In this document: positions 19,201-27,915 of the stretch, in pieces
Numbering within the stretch: position 1 is the first letter of the stretch
Layout of the letters: the number at the start of each line of letters is the position of its first letter
NCBI GenBank assembly: GCA_965248255.1
Contig: CBDFIW010000002.1
Coordinates: 372,001-436,000, forward strand
Direction: 5' to 3'
From: JAKZVK01 sp965248255
GTDB lineage: Bacteria; Acidobacteriota; Terriglobia; Bryobacterales; UBA6623
Length of the DNA stretch: 64,000 bases
Position numbers and translations under genes: made by a program
Notes under the pieces: model-generated
The model's input: the letters and a program-made list of their open reading frames with translations, nothing else
What the model was told of the DNA's origin: nothing
Databases searched by the model: none

Positions 19201-19710
19201 CTACCGACCGCTTACCATCTCGGCGACAGCCTCGACGACGCCACCGACGGTTGCGCCGTTCTTCTTCGCGGACGGTCCGGTGCCGAGTAGCTCGGGCGCG
19301 AACACCGACAACGTCTTAGCAAGGTCCTCGATGTCAGCGCCCTCTTCAACCATGACTTCGTGCTCGACCCAGTTACAGAGGGGGATGTTGCGGAAGTAAA
19401 GCCTCTCCTGAACCACCAAACACTTGCGGCTGGCGAACAACATCTTCTGCTGGCGCAAGAATCGCCGCTGTTCGGTTCGCAAGTCGGCCAGGAAATCGTC
19501 CAGCGACTGTTTGCGCACCGCTTCGGCGCGCAAGCGGTCGAGTTCTTCATAGGTCTGCTGTTGCGCTTCGAGAGCCGCCCGCGCTTCCGACATGGCCTGG
19601 CGCTCGCGGGCGAGTTGCACCTCCAGCCGCCTTTGCCAGATCCACACCGCCAGCAGTGCCGAGCCGACGCAAAGCAGGATTGGTAGTAGCACCCAGAAGA
19701 CGGCTGTCAT
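19201..19710 (-). CDS. Membrane-anchored coiled-coil protein of unknown function
   Basis: 169 residues from the ATG at 19710 (MTAVFWVLLPILLC); an in-frame start at 19743 adds 11 residues. One N-terminal transmembrane helix (about 3-23) is followed by an Arg/Glu/Gln-rich coiled coil (about 25-85), then a short globular tail with CLVVQERLYFRNIPLCNWVEHE. No family recognised. The layout, one helix then a coiled coil facing the cytoplasm, resembles small scaffold-like proteins. It converges with the acetoacetyl-CoA synthetase gene, 5 bp apart. Confidence 0.6.
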   Translation of the reverse strand: MTAVFWVLLPILLCVGSALLAVWIWQRRLEVQLARERQAMSEARAALEAQQQTYEELDRLRAEAVRKQSLDDFLADLRTEQRRFLRQQKMLFASRKCLVVQERLYFRNIPLCNWVEHEVMVEEGADIEDLAKTLSVFAPELLGTGPSAKKNGATVGGVVEAVAEMVSGR

Positions 19711-19947
19711 AGGCTCTGCGCCGAAAACACTGTCATTATACACGCCGCCCCGGCCAATCTAACGCACTAGGACCTCCGTACGGTGTCGCTAAGTGGAGAA
19801 ACAAGTGACACTTAAGGGACATCCCCTACTTCCTGCCGAGCGGCGGCCTTCCTAGTCGAGACCGTCAGGAAGCGGTCCGCTCCCACCGCGCAACTCATCA
19901 AACCCCAAGGCAACAGAGAGCCTCCTCTCCGGTCACCAAGGGGCCGG

Positions 19948-21234
19948 CTACAATGCCGGTTCCGTCCAGCTCCCGATCACGCCCTTGAGGTGCGTCATGA
20001 ACTGGTCGGCCAGCGCCCCGTCGAGCAGCCGATGGTCGAACGTCAACGTAGCGTAGCAGATCGACCGGATCGCAATCGCGTCATTCACAATAACGGGCGC
20101 TTTGTGCACGGCTCCGAGCCCCAGGATCGCCGAGTTCGGCTGGTTGATCGCCGGTGTGGCGAACAGGCTCCCGAAGCTGCCGTAGTTCGAGATCGAAAAC
20201 GTGCCCTGCTGCACTTCTTCCGGCTTGAGCTGCTTGTGGCGTGCGCGGGAGGCTAGGTCGTTGACCGCACGCTGGAGCCCCAAGATGCTCTTTTCGTCGA
20301 CGGCTCGGATGACCGGCACGATCAGCCCGCCATCGAGCGCGACCGCCACGGCGATGTTCACGTCGTTGTGGTAGACGACCTGGTCGCCATCGAGCGACGC
20401 GTTCACGGCCGGGAACTCTTTGAGCGCCGAGGCCGCCGCCCGCAGGAAGAAGGGCATGAAGGTCAGCTTGAGGGCGTTGTGCTCGTAGAACTTCTGCCTC
20501 TGCTCCTCGCGCAGCTTCGCAACCGCCGTGCAGTCGATCTGGTGGACCGTTGAAACGTGTGGCGCCAGCCGCATGGTGAGCGCCATGTGCTCGGCGATCT
20601 TGCGCCGCATCGTCGAAAGCGGCTCGACGGTGTGATCGCCGAAGCGAGCTTCGGGAGCCGGCCGGAACGTGCCCAAGGCCTCGCCCAAGGCGGTGGCGGA
20701 CGCCGCTGCGGTAGGCGGGGCCTCCTCGCGTGTCTTGAGATAGGCTTCGACGTCTTTCTTCGACACGCGTCCGCCTTGGCCCGTGCCGCGCACCTGGCTC
20801 AGATCGATCCCGTGCTCCTTGGCGAGACGCCGGACCAACGGCGACGTCCGCACACGGTCGGCTCCGTTGACTTCTGCTTCCGCCTTCGATGGGGCCTCAG
20901 CCGTCTCTTTTGCTGCTGCCCCTGTCACTGCTGCGGAAGCAGCCTGTGCCTTGGCGGGCGGCGGCGCTCGCTCGGCTCCCGCCTCTTCGACGTCACCCGA
21001 ACCGTCACCGATGCGCGCGACCAACGTGTTGATCTCAACCGTTTCGCCTTCCTCGACGAAAATCTTCTGGAGCACCCCTGCGACGGGAGAAGGTACCTCG
21101 GTGTCAACCTTGTCCGTCGAGATCTCAAACAAGGGCTCGTCGCGTTCGACCGTTTCGCCGACCTGCTTGATCCATTTGGTGATGGTGCCTTCGACGATGC
21201 TTTCGCCCATCTGGGGCATGATGACGTCGCTCAT
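19948..21234 (-). CDS. 2-oxoacid dehydrogenase E2 (dihydrolipoyl acyltransferase)
   Basis: 428 residues. Domains in order: a lipoyl domain (1-76) with the lipoylated Lys in EISTDKVDTEVPS; an Ala/Pro-rich linker (about 80-130); the E3-binding domain (RTSPLVRRLAKEHGIDLSQV, then GRVSKKDVEAYL); and the acyltransferase core, ending with FDHRLLDGALADQF, which holds the active-site His and Asp. It moves acyl groups to CoA in a pyruvate, 2-oxoglutarate or branched-chain complex; the substrate is not certain from sequence, and no E1 gene is in the window. Downstream of lpdA and lipB on the same strand, so E3 and lipoyl supply are encoded together. Confidence 0.9.
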   Translation of the reverse strand: MSDVIMPQMGESIVEGTITKWIKQVGETVERDEPLFEISTDKVDTEVPSPVAGVLQKIFVEEGETVEINTLVARIGDGSGDVEEAGAERAPPPAKAQAASAAVTGAAAKETAEAPSKAEAEVNGADRVRTSPLVRRLAKEHGIDLSQVRGTGQGGRVSKKDVEAYLKTREEAPPTAAASATALGEALGTFRPAPEARFGDHTVEPLSTMRRKIAEHMALTMRLAPHVSTVHQIDCTAVAKLREEQRQKFYEHNALKLTFMPFFLRAAASALKEFPAVNASLDGDQVVYHNDVNIAVAVALDGGLIVPVIRAVDEKSILGLQRAVNDLASRARHKQLKPEEVQQGTFSISNYGSFGSLFATPAINQPNSAILGLGAVHKAPVIVNDAIAIRSICYATLTFDHRLLDGALADQFMTHLKGVIGSWTEPAL

Positions 21235-21259
21235 GTTGTCCTCGCTGTCCCCGACTCTT

Positions 21260-21985
21260 TCACGGACCGTTACGGCCGGCGGGCTCCATGTTTCGACGAA
21301 ACACCCGCCCGAAACTCCGAACCAGCGCCGAGATCACGTCCTCGCGCGCGGGCGCACGGCCCAGCAGACGCTCCATCGAGGTCACGGGCTTGTGGAGCCC
21401 GCAGGGCACAATGTAGCCGAAATAGCGCATGTCGGTCGAGACGTTCAAAGCAAACCCGTGCGAAGTCACCCAGCGGCTGATGTGTACTCCGATCGCGCCG
21501 AGCTTCGCGTCGCTGACCCAGACGCCGGTGGCGCCCTCGGACCTGTGCGCGACGATGCCGAACTCCACCATCGCGTCAATCATGACCTGCTCGAGAGCAC
21601 GCGCATAGGCGACAACGTCGCGCTTCCACTCGCGCAGGTCCAAGATCGGGTAGGCCACGATCTGTCCCGGCCCGTGGTATGTCACATCGCCGCCGCGGTT
21701 CGTTTCTTGAACGTCGATGCCGAGGCGTTCGAGAGCTTCTCTCCCAAGCAGCAAGTTCTGCTGCTGCGTGTTGCGCCCGAGGCTGATCACGTGCGGGTGC
21801 TCGACAAACAGCAGCCGGTCGGTGGTTTGATCCGCTTTGCGCTTGGCGGTGACGTGACGCTGCAAATCCCAGGCCGGCGCGTAGGGCATTCGTCCGAGGT
21901 CCTCGTAGCAGCAGACCAACGCACCCCGCGCCACGCCGGGCGTCTCGTTCGCGACGCTTGGTTCGGTTACGGTCGAAAGGCCCAT
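21260..21985 (-). CDS. lipB: Octanoyl-[acyl carrier protein]:protein transferase LipB
   Basis: 241 residues. LipB transfers octanoate from acyl carrier protein to lipoyl domains, the first step of lipoate making. The family signature RGGDVTYHGPGQIVAYPI is at about 98-115, the catalytic Lys is in DAKLGAIGVHISRWVTSHG and the catalytic Cys in IVPCGL. The reading frame has about 25 residues before the conserved part, so a later start is possible. It begins 6 bp after the lpdA stop and precedes the E2 gene whose lipoyl domain is the likely substrate. LipA, which inserts sulfur, is not in the window. Confidence 0.93.
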   Translation of the reverse strand: MGLSTVTEPSVANETPGVARGALVCCYEDLGRMPYAPAWDLQRHVTAKRKADQTTDRLLFVEHPHVISLGRNTQQQNLLLGREALERLGIDVQETNRGGDVTYHGPGQIVAYPILDLREWKRDVVAYARALEQVMIDAMVEFGIVAHRSEGATGVWVSDAKLGAIGVHISRWVTSHGFALNVSTDMRYFGYIVPCGLHKPVTSMERLLGRAPAREDVISALVRSFGRVFRRNMEPAGRNGP

Positions 21986-21991
21986 CGCTGT

Positions 21992-23386
21992 TCACGCATT
22001 GATCGTCAGGCCGTAGACGTTGTTGAAGGCTTCGTGAACGGCCTCGGAGAGCGTCGGGTGGGAGTGGATGGTCGCCATGATCGAGTCGACCGTGGCTTCC
22101 GTCTTCATCGCAACCACGGCCTCGCTGATCAGTTCGGTCGCGGCGGGTCCGATAATGTGAACGCCGAGAATCTCTCCGTACTTCTCATCGGCGACGACTT
22201 TGGCGAATCCGCCGTGCTGTCCGAGAATCGACGCCTTGCTATTAGCGCCGAAGCCGAACTTGCCGACTTTCACCCTGTAGCCTTTCTTTCGTGCCTGCGT
22301 TTCGGTGAGGCCGACACTACCGATCTGCGGTTCGCAGTAGGTGGCCGAAGGGTTGTGCAGGTAGTTGATCGGCTGGACGTCTTGGCCGGCCATGTGGCCG
22401 ACCGCCACCATGCCTTCCATCGACGCGGTGTGAGCCAACTGGGGCGTCCCGGCGACAATGTCGCCAATGGCGTAAACGTTCGGCTCGGCAGTCTGCATCC
22501 ACTCATCGACGACGATGAAGCCGCGGGCGCTCTTGATGTGGGTGTTCTCGATCCCTATGTTCTCAGTGTTCGGCTTGCGGCCGACCGCAACCAGCAACTT
22601 CTCGACCGAAAGTTTCTGCTTCTTGCCTTCTGAATCGGAGAACTCGATGATGACTCCGTCACGAGAGTTCTTGACCTTCTCGACCTTCGCGCCCACCTCG
22701 AGGCGGATCCCCTTCTTACGAAACGCACGCGCCAGCTCGGCGGAAACGTCCTCATCTTCGATCGGCACGAGCCGCGGCAGCATTTCGAGAATCGTCACCT
22801 CGGAGCCGAAGCTGCGGTAGATCGAGGCGAACTCGACGCCGACGGCGCCGGCCCCGATGATCGCCAACGACTGGGGCACTTGCTTGAGATCGAGGATCTC
22901 AACGTTGGTTAGGATGCGCTCGGGGTCGGCTTCGAGTCCGGGAAGCATGCGCGCTCCCGAGCCCGTCGCGAGGATGACGTTCTTGGCTGTTAGGCTTCGG
23001 TTGCCGCCCGCCGCGGCCACTTCGACTTTGCCGTCGCCAAGCAGCTTCCCGTAGCCCTTGATCCACTCGACCTTGTTCTTCTTGAGCAGAAACTCGACTC
23101 CTCTGGCGTGCTTCGTGACAACCTGGCTCTTGCGCTGTCCCACGCGCGCAAAATCCAACTCGAGGCCTTTCTGCGTAAGGCCCCACTCCTCGCTGTGGAG
23201 CGCCTTTTCGTAAAGGTCGGCGTAGTGCAGCAGCGCTTTGGTGGGGATACAGCCTACGTGGAGACACGTGCCGCCGAGCTTCGGGTCCTTCTCGACAACA
23301 CCGACTTTCAGGCCGTATTGGGCTGCTCGAATGGCCGCGACATAGCCTCCGGGGCCACTGCCGATGATCAAGAGATCGTGGTCCAT
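21992..23386 (-). CDS. lpdA: Dihydrolipoyl dehydrogenase (E3)
   Basis: 464 residues from the ATG at 23386 (MDHDLLIIGSGPGGYVAAIR). The frame stays open 70 residues further upstream, but that part has no similarity and crosses a repeat hairpin. FAD-binding GSGPGG is at 9-14 and the redox-active disulfide C41-x4-C46 in GGTCLHVGCIPTKAL. The NAD-binding GAGAVGVEFASIY is near 180. The C-terminal HSHPTLSEAVHEA carries the catalytic His-Glu pair. It reoxidises dihydrolipoamide of the 2-oxoacid dehydrogenase complexes and leads the lpdA-lipB-E2 cluster. Confidence 0.95.
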   Translation of the reverse strand: MDHDLLIIGSGPGGYVAAIRAAQYGLKVGVVEKDPKLGGTCLHVGCIPTKALLHYADLYEKALHSEEWGLTQKGLELDFARVGQRKSQVVTKHARGVEFLLKKNKVEWIKGYGKLLGDGKVEVAAAGGNRSLTAKNVILATGSGARMLPGLEADPERILTNVEILDLKQVPQSLAIIGAGAVGVEFASIYRSFGSEVTILEMLPRLVPIEDEDVSAELARAFRKKGIRLEVGAKVEKVKNSRDGVIIEFSDSEGKKQKLSVEKLLVAVGRKPNTENIGIENTHIKSARGFIVVDEWMQTAEPNVYAIGDIVAGTPQLAHTASMEGMVAVGHMAGQDVQPINYLHNPSATYCEPQIGSVGLTETQARKKGYRVKVGKFGFGANSKASILGQHGGFAKVVADEKYGEILGVHIIGPAATELISEAVVAMKTEATVDSIMATIHSHPTLSEAVHEAFNNVYGLTINA

Positions 23387-23884
23387 GAGCGAGTCTAAGT
23401 GTAACAAGAGCCGCTTGTTGCGCCTCGAAAAGCGTGGAAAGCGTGGGTGTCTTGCGTGTGAGTATCCAGCGAGGCTCGTAGGGCGGGCCTCTGTGCCCGC
23501 CCGACTGCTCGTCGACGCTGAGTTTTTCCGCGTTAGTCCACTGGGTGTGGGAGGAGGACCGCTCAAACGAGCCCGGCGGGGCGCATCGGTGTTCACCGAG
23601 CCTTTGAGTCTTCCTCACCTGCTAACTAACCGGCCCGTCAACGGCCGGGCTACCGGCGCTTGGCGCGGTCGCCGCCGGAAAGCGGCTCGAGGATCGAGCT
23701 TGACAGACGCATCACAGGTGGCCCGAAACGGGCAAAAAACTGGCAGCCCGTGAGAGCTGCCTCGGCTTATTCGACGGTCCCACTGCACCTCTACGCGCGC
23801 CGCGCACCCGCGACCGCCGATGGAGGGACGGCTATTCAGGCTGCCGAAGCCTCGACAGCCTGACGAGCCGGCTACTGCTGCGTG
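23387..23884. other. Gene-free stretch between lpdA and the H1-like gene
   Basis: No coding frame with support. It contains the GTAGGG-type hairpin at 23478-23502 and a few GC-rich short palindromes (for example GGCCCGTCAACGGCC near 23630). The lpdA promoter should lie near its left end. No RNA gene was recognised. Confidence 0.5.
23478..23502. repeat. GTAGGG-type intergenic hairpin 3
   Basis: GTA followed by arms GGGCGGGC and GCCCGCCC, a perfect 8-bp stem with a 6-base loop. It is the third member of the family also seen at 17.0 and 17.1 kb. Confidence 0.6.
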
Positions 23885-24067
23885 CTACTTCTTTTTGGCC
23901 TTCTTCTTCTTAGCGGCTTTCTTCGCCGTCTTCTTCTTAGCGGCTTTCTTCTTGGTCGTCTTCTTGGCTGCCTTCTTCTTCGTCGCCTTCTTCTTCGCTG
24001 CCTTCTTCACGGTCTTCTTCTTGGCAGCTTTTTTCTTGGTCTTCTTCTTGGCCGCTTTCTTGGCCAT
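23885..24067 (-). CDS. Histone H1-like Lys/Ala-rich DNA-binding protein
   Basis: 60 residues made almost only of Lys, Ala and Thr, with repeats of the form KKAAKKK(T) from start to end. Such tails, as in chlamydial Hc2, Bordetella BpH1 and many Acidobacteriota proteins, bind and compact DNA by charge. It starts at ATG 24067 (MAKKAAKKKTKKKAAKKKT). The repeats make its length easy to change by recombination. Function is inferred from composition only. Note the similar Lys/Ala/Pro tail on L5 in this window. Confidence 0.75.
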   Translation of the reverse strand: MAKKAAKKKTKKKAAKKKTVKKAAKKKATKKKAAKKTTKKKAAKKKTAKKAAKKKKAKKK

Positions 24068-24703
24068 AGCGATTCACCTCATTCGATTGGAGTCAACAGC
24101 GAGGGATCGATGCCCTGCCCGTTGCGTTCGATGAGCAACGTCGAGTCCACACACGAACTCTCTCAGAACATTGTTCATCGTAAATGTTTTATCACGACTG
24201 ACCGAAATCTCCAAACGTTTTTTCGACGCGACTCGCCGGCGCCGCCACCTCTCCTGTGCGAATCGCCGGCCAGCCGACCGCGTATAGAGCGGCAACGCTT
24301 GCACGAGGGTCCGTTGGCACGGCCGAGACAGGCGAAAGTCGGCGCCACGACATATTTCGTCAGGAGCCTGCAAGCCCTACAAAAAGGGGCTTCCAGGCGT
24401 CACGGGATAAACAGATCCGATTACCTGTTGATGATCCACGGGATCGCCGCAGCTCAACCCGGCACGGCCTCGCGTCGCGCGCGCTTGCGTTCCTCTGTGT
24501 CCGCAACGACGGCTCGTACGAATCATCGACGGAAACTTTTTTTCGCTGCACACCGCGAAGAGAGAATAATCGTCGATGCGAACGTACTTCCGCATGCAGC
24601 GTGAACCCGCGGCGAGAGCGCAGAGAACCGGCGGCGTCACGAACGATCGACGTGCGATCAAGGCCCCAAGTGCGCTACCCTTCGCGAGAGGAGGACGGCA
24701 ACG
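24068..24703. other. Gene-free stretch, nothing recognised
   Basis: Frames across this 636-bp stretch are Arg-rich and show no family similarity on either strand. No tRNA fold, IS end or repeat was seen. The left part should hold the promoter of the H1-like gene, the right part that of the small secreted protein (AGAGGAGG lies about 10 bases before its ATG at 24704). Confidence 0.45.
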
Positions 24704-25087
24704 ATGCAACTTCGGCGACGGCTCTTTGCTTCGACTTGTGCCTTGGCGCTGTGCCTGGCTGGGGCCGGCTGGTCTCACGAGAAGAAGAGTGCAAACACAG
24801 ACACCGTCACGGGGCGCGTAGTCGATACGGCCTGCTACTTCGGTCACGGCAGCCTCGGCGCCGACCACGCCAAGTGTGCCACCGCGTGCGCCAAAAAGGG
24901 CATTCCCTTGGCGCTTCTCGACTCAGCGACGGACACCCTCTACCTGCCCCTGGCAGCGGACCACCACGAACCCGCCAACACCGCTCTACTCGGATTTATC
25001 GAGAAGAGGATCAAGATCACCGGAACGATCACAGAGAAGAACGGTATGAAGGCGATTGTGATCGAAAAAATCGAGACCGCGGACTGA
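24704..25087 (+). CDS. Small secreted protein, conserved hypothetical
   Basis: 127 residues with a signal peptide (MQLRRRLFASTCALALCLAG, cleavage near GWSHE). The mature part reads VTGRVVDTACYFGHGSLGAD then HAKCATACAKKGIPLALLD, followed by a beta-rich segment ending IKITGTITEKNGMKAIVIEK. The pattern G-x-V-V-D-x-x-C with a following C-x3-C and paired His residues recurs in small exported proteins of Acidobacteriota and may be an OB-like fold that binds metal; I do not know a function. A good ribosome binding site (GAGGAGG) precedes the ATG. Confidence 0.65.
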   Translation: MQLRRRLFASTCALALCLAGAGWSHEKKSANTDTVTGRVVDTACYFGHGSLGADHAKCATACAKKGIPLALLDSATDTLYLPLAADHHEPANTALLGFIEKRIKITGTITEKNGMKAIVIEKIETAD

Positions 25088-25111
25088 CGGCTCGCGTCTC
25101 GCCTGGGCGGG

Positions 25112-25681
25112 TTACTTGCGCGCAAGAGTCACGGGAGTCACTACAGCCTCGCCGCTCCGGTTCACGGCACTGAGTTTCATTTCGGCCAGGTCATTCCAAC
25201 AGCCTTCCCGGGCCTCCTGGACGAAAGCGAGCGCGTCGACAGCAGTCGGCGGCGGCGCGCCAAAACGCCGCCAGCGCTCCCGCGCTACATCGAGATACTC
25301 AGTGAGGCGCTGGGGTGGGAAATCCTTTCCCAGCGTAACGTGGGGAACGTAGTGGTGCTCCTCGGCGTGATCAAGTGGCCCGGTGTTGAGCGCATCATGG
25401 AGGGTGCGGAGCGGAACCTCTCCCGAGGCGATCGCGAGCTTGATGACGTCGCTGTCCTCGAACAGCCCTACGTCACCCAAGCGCACTTCAAACGGATCCA
25501 ACCGGGCCAACACACGGCGGCCATGCGCCAGCGCTTCGTCGAGGCTAACCTGAAGCGCGCGCGGCGGCAGGATCGTAATATGCGCGCGGTGAGGACAATC
25601 GGGAGTGAACTCTCGGCGTACTCGGTCGACGAACTCCGCCACGGGGTTGGCCAGGTAAGCCACCACCGAGTACGAGTTCAA
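25112..25681 (-). CDS. 2'-5' RNA ligase / LigT-like phosphoesterase
   Basis: 189 residues from the TTG at 25681, which has AAGGGGAG just upstream and gives MNSYSVVAYLANPVAEFVD, a typical start of the family; a GTG at 25720 is also in frame. The two catalytic HxT motifs of the 2H phosphoesterase fold are present: HITILPP and HVTLGKD. Enzymes of this fold hydrolyse or form 2',3'-cyclic phosphates or 2'-5' bonds in RNA; the true substrate is unknown. Convergent with the secreted-protein gene to its left. Confidence 0.8.
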   Translation of the reverse strand: MNSYSVVAYLANPVAEFVDRVRREFTPDCPHRAHITILPPRALQVSLDEALAHGRRVLARLDPFEVRLGDVGLFEDSDVIKLAIASGEVPLRTLHDALNTGPLDHAEEHHYVPHVTLGKDFPPQRLTEYLDVARERWRRFGAPPPTAVDALAFVQEAREGCWNDLAEMKLSAVNRSGEAVVTPVTLARK

Positions 25682-25862
25682 TACTCCCCTTTGTCTTGAC
25701 TCACCTTTCACAGCACGCACCCGTCGATTTAAGGTTTCCGCGTCTCGACCAACTGCCTGCTAGACGCGGTCGAGCGGTCTTCCGGTTCACTCTTTGACAG
25801 CTACACCGGGGACAATCTTGCCTTCGATAGACCCACCGAACCACACGCCGCGCCCACTGCCC

Positions 25863-26243
25863 TCACACCGAAGGCCCTGGGGATTCACTCAGCAGGCGGG
25901 GCTCCTCTCCCACTGTGCCCGCGGACGCCGCAAGAGCCTGCAACTCTCCTTCTTCGAAGCTGTCCTCCGCAGCCCGCCACTGTGCTTCGTCAAAGCCCCA
26001 GAAGTTCAGCACCAGCAGTTCCGACTCGTCACTCTCCAGCACGTCACCCACGGCGAAGGGGCGCTCCCTCGTTCCTTCGACTTCTTGGAACTGCTTCCAG
26101 AGGGCGTAGGGAGTGGGCGCCTCGATCGTCTCGCCTTCTTCGTAGTCTTTGATTCGGAGGCTGTAGGGCTTCTCCTTCGGCGCAGCGTTTCGGAACTTCT
26201 GCACCTGGGTGTCTCGTAGATAAAAGACCTGATACCGTGGCAT
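25863..26243 (-). CDS. Conserved hypothetical protein
   Basis: 126 residues, cytoplasmic, acidic (MPRYQVFYLRDTQVQKFRNA). It contains LRIKDYEEGETIEAPTPYAL and LLVLNFWGFDEAQWRA and ends in a low-complexity tail. No motif or family was recognised. It lies 12 bp downstream of the glycosyltransferase gene on the same strand, so it is likely co-transcribed with it. Confidence 0.6.
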   Translation of the reverse strand: MPRYQVFYLRDTQVQKFRNAAPKEKPYSLRIKDYEEGETIEAPTPYALWKQFQEVEGTRERPFAVGDVLESDESELLVLNFWGFDEAQWRAAEDSFEEGELQALAASAGTVGEEPRLLSESPGPSV

Positions 26244-26255
26244 CCGTTTCTCTCT

Positions 26256-27881
26256 CTAGCTCTCCGCCAGTGACGAACGTCTCGATCGCTCATCGAGACG
26301 CCAGCCTTCGGATTCGGCTCCGTTCACCTTCAACTCAAACGACTGGTAGAACAGCACCCAGGCCGTGAAGTAAAAGCCGCCGACAAACAGCGCCAGGAAG
26401 GGCAGCGTCGCCCAGTTTCCTATCGCAACGCAGATCGCGGCGCAGCAGGCGAAGTAGGTGCCGATGGTGAAGTTCGCCAACGGCAACCAGCCGCTCGAGC
26501 GGCGATACCTCCAGCGGGCCCGCCGCGCGCGCCGGCGGTCCGTCGTGTATTTCGCCGTGCGTTGAAACGGCGACGGCACACCGAGCAAGCCTTCCAGAAC
26601 GGCACGTGTGTTCGTGATGGTCAAACCGATGCCCGTGGCGACGAGCACCGGCACCAGGGGAACCGTGCGCCGCCAATCCCGAGGGAATAGCTCTCGTTGG
26701 CTCAACAGATAGAAGGTCGACAGTGAGCTGAAGGTCCCCAAGAACAGCGGGATGTCCACATAGAGAAACTCCCAGTTCCAGTGATAGAACCGTACGACCA
26801 CGGCCGGCAGCAGCAACACCGAGAGCAAGACTACCAGCGGATAGGAAAGGTTCGCCGTTAGGTGAAACCAAGCCTCGACCTTCACCTTCGCCGGCAGGTC
26901 GGTCTTCATCAACGCCGGAAGAATCTTGCGGGCGGTCTGGATCAACCCCTTCGCCCAGCGCGCCTGCTGCACTTGGAAAGAGGTCAAGTCGGTGGGCAGC
27001 TCCGAGACCACCGTGACGTGGGGCGCGTAAAGGAATCTCCAGCCTTTCATCTGCGCGCGATAGCTGAGGTCGGTGTCTTCGGTCAGCGTGTCGTGTTGCC
27101 AGCCGCCGGCGTCTTCGATCATCGAGCGCCGTAGCACGCCCGCCGTCCCGTTGAAGTTGAAGAAGCGGCCCGAGCGGGCGCGCGCGCCATGCTCGAAGGC
27201 GAAATGGCCGTCGAGTAGCACGGCCTGCACGCGAGTGAGCCAAGAGTGGTCACGGTTGCGAAAGGTCCAACGCGCCTGCACCATGCCCACTTCAGGATCG
27301 GTGAAATAATGAACAGTTCGATGAAGGAAGTCAGGCGAGGGCTCGAAGTCGGCGTCAAAAACGGCGATCAAGTCGCCGCGCGCGTGCGCCAAACCGTTCT
27401 CGAGCGCACCCGCCTTGAAGCCGTCACGATGGCCGCGGTGGATGTACTCCACCGGATACCCAAGCGCCGCCCAACGCCCCACGGCGGCCCTGGCGACGGC
27501 CCGCGTTTCGTCGCTCGAATCATCGAGCACTTGGATCTGCAACCGGTCGCGCGGATAGTCCAGCCGGCAGACGGCCTCAATCAACTGCTCGACGACAAAC
27601 TGCTCGTTGTAGATCGGCAACTGCACCGTCACCGGCGGCAAGGAGTCGAAACGGCCGGCGGGCTCGAGGCACGCGCGGCCACGATGCCGGAAGTAGAGAT
27701 GGATAAGCTGGTAGCGATGCAGTCCGTAGCCGGCGAGCACCACCATCACGGCCAGATAGAGAGCCACGATGGCCGACTCGAACGAACTCACCGGCCCGGC
27801 GCCCGACAGGATTTCGCTGGCCAGCCGGCCGGCCCACTGTAGCCCCCAAACCGCGAGGTCAAGCATCTCAGAAGAAAACAT
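26256..27881 (-). CDS. Membrane glycosyltransferase, family 2 (cellulose-synthase-like)
   Basis: 541 residues. An N-terminal transmembrane helix (about 30-50) precedes a GT-A domain with PPVTVQLPIYNE, FDADFEPSPDFL (DxD), TEDTDLSYRAQMKGW and the QQARWAKG (QxxRW-type) motif of processive beta-glycosyltransferases. Several transmembrane helices follow, from about residue 330 on. It probably elongates or exports a polysaccharide, or adds sugar to a lipid; the product is unknown. Its start lies only 34 bp from the start of a divergent GT-C transferase, so the two may share control. Confidence 0.85.
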   Translation of the reverse strand: MFSSEMLDLAVWGLQWAGRLASEILSGAGPVSSFESAIVALYLAVMVVLAGYGLHRYQLIHLYFRHRGRACLEPAGRFDSLPPVTVQLPIYNEQFVVEQLIEAVCRLDYPRDRLQIQVLDDSSDETRAVARAAVGRWAALGYPVEYIHRGHRDGFKAGALENGLAHARGDLIAVFDADFEPSPDFLHRTVHYFTDPEVGMVQARWTFRNRDHSWLTRVQAVLLDGHFAFEHGARARSGRFFNFNGTAGVLRRSMIEDAGGWQHDTLTEDTDLSYRAQMKGWRFLYAPHVTVVSELPTDLTSFQVQQARWAKGLIQTARKILPALMKTDLPAKVKVEAWFHLTANLSYPLVVLLSVLLLPAVVVRFYHWNWEFLYVDIPLFLGTFSSLSTFYLLSQRELFPRDWRRTVPLVPVLVATGIGLTITNTRAVLEGLLGVPSPFQRTAKYTTDRRRARRARWRYRRSSGWLPLANFTIGTYFACCAAICVAIGNWATLPFLALFVGGFYFTAWVLFYQSFELKVNGAESEGWRLDERSRRSSLAES

Positions 27882-27915
27882 TCTACTTGGCTAATGTTCT
27901 AGCGCACTCCGCCGC

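Noticed and set aside
19800..19830. Possible IS or REP end (GACACTTAAGGGACATCCCC)
   Set aside because: Looks like a short palindrome, but no partner end, transposase or second copy was found in the window.
23387..23596. 70-residue N-terminal extension of dihydrolipoyl dehydrogenase
   Set aside because: Covers a GTAGGG hairpin and lacks similarity; the FAD motif follows the ATG at 23386 directly.
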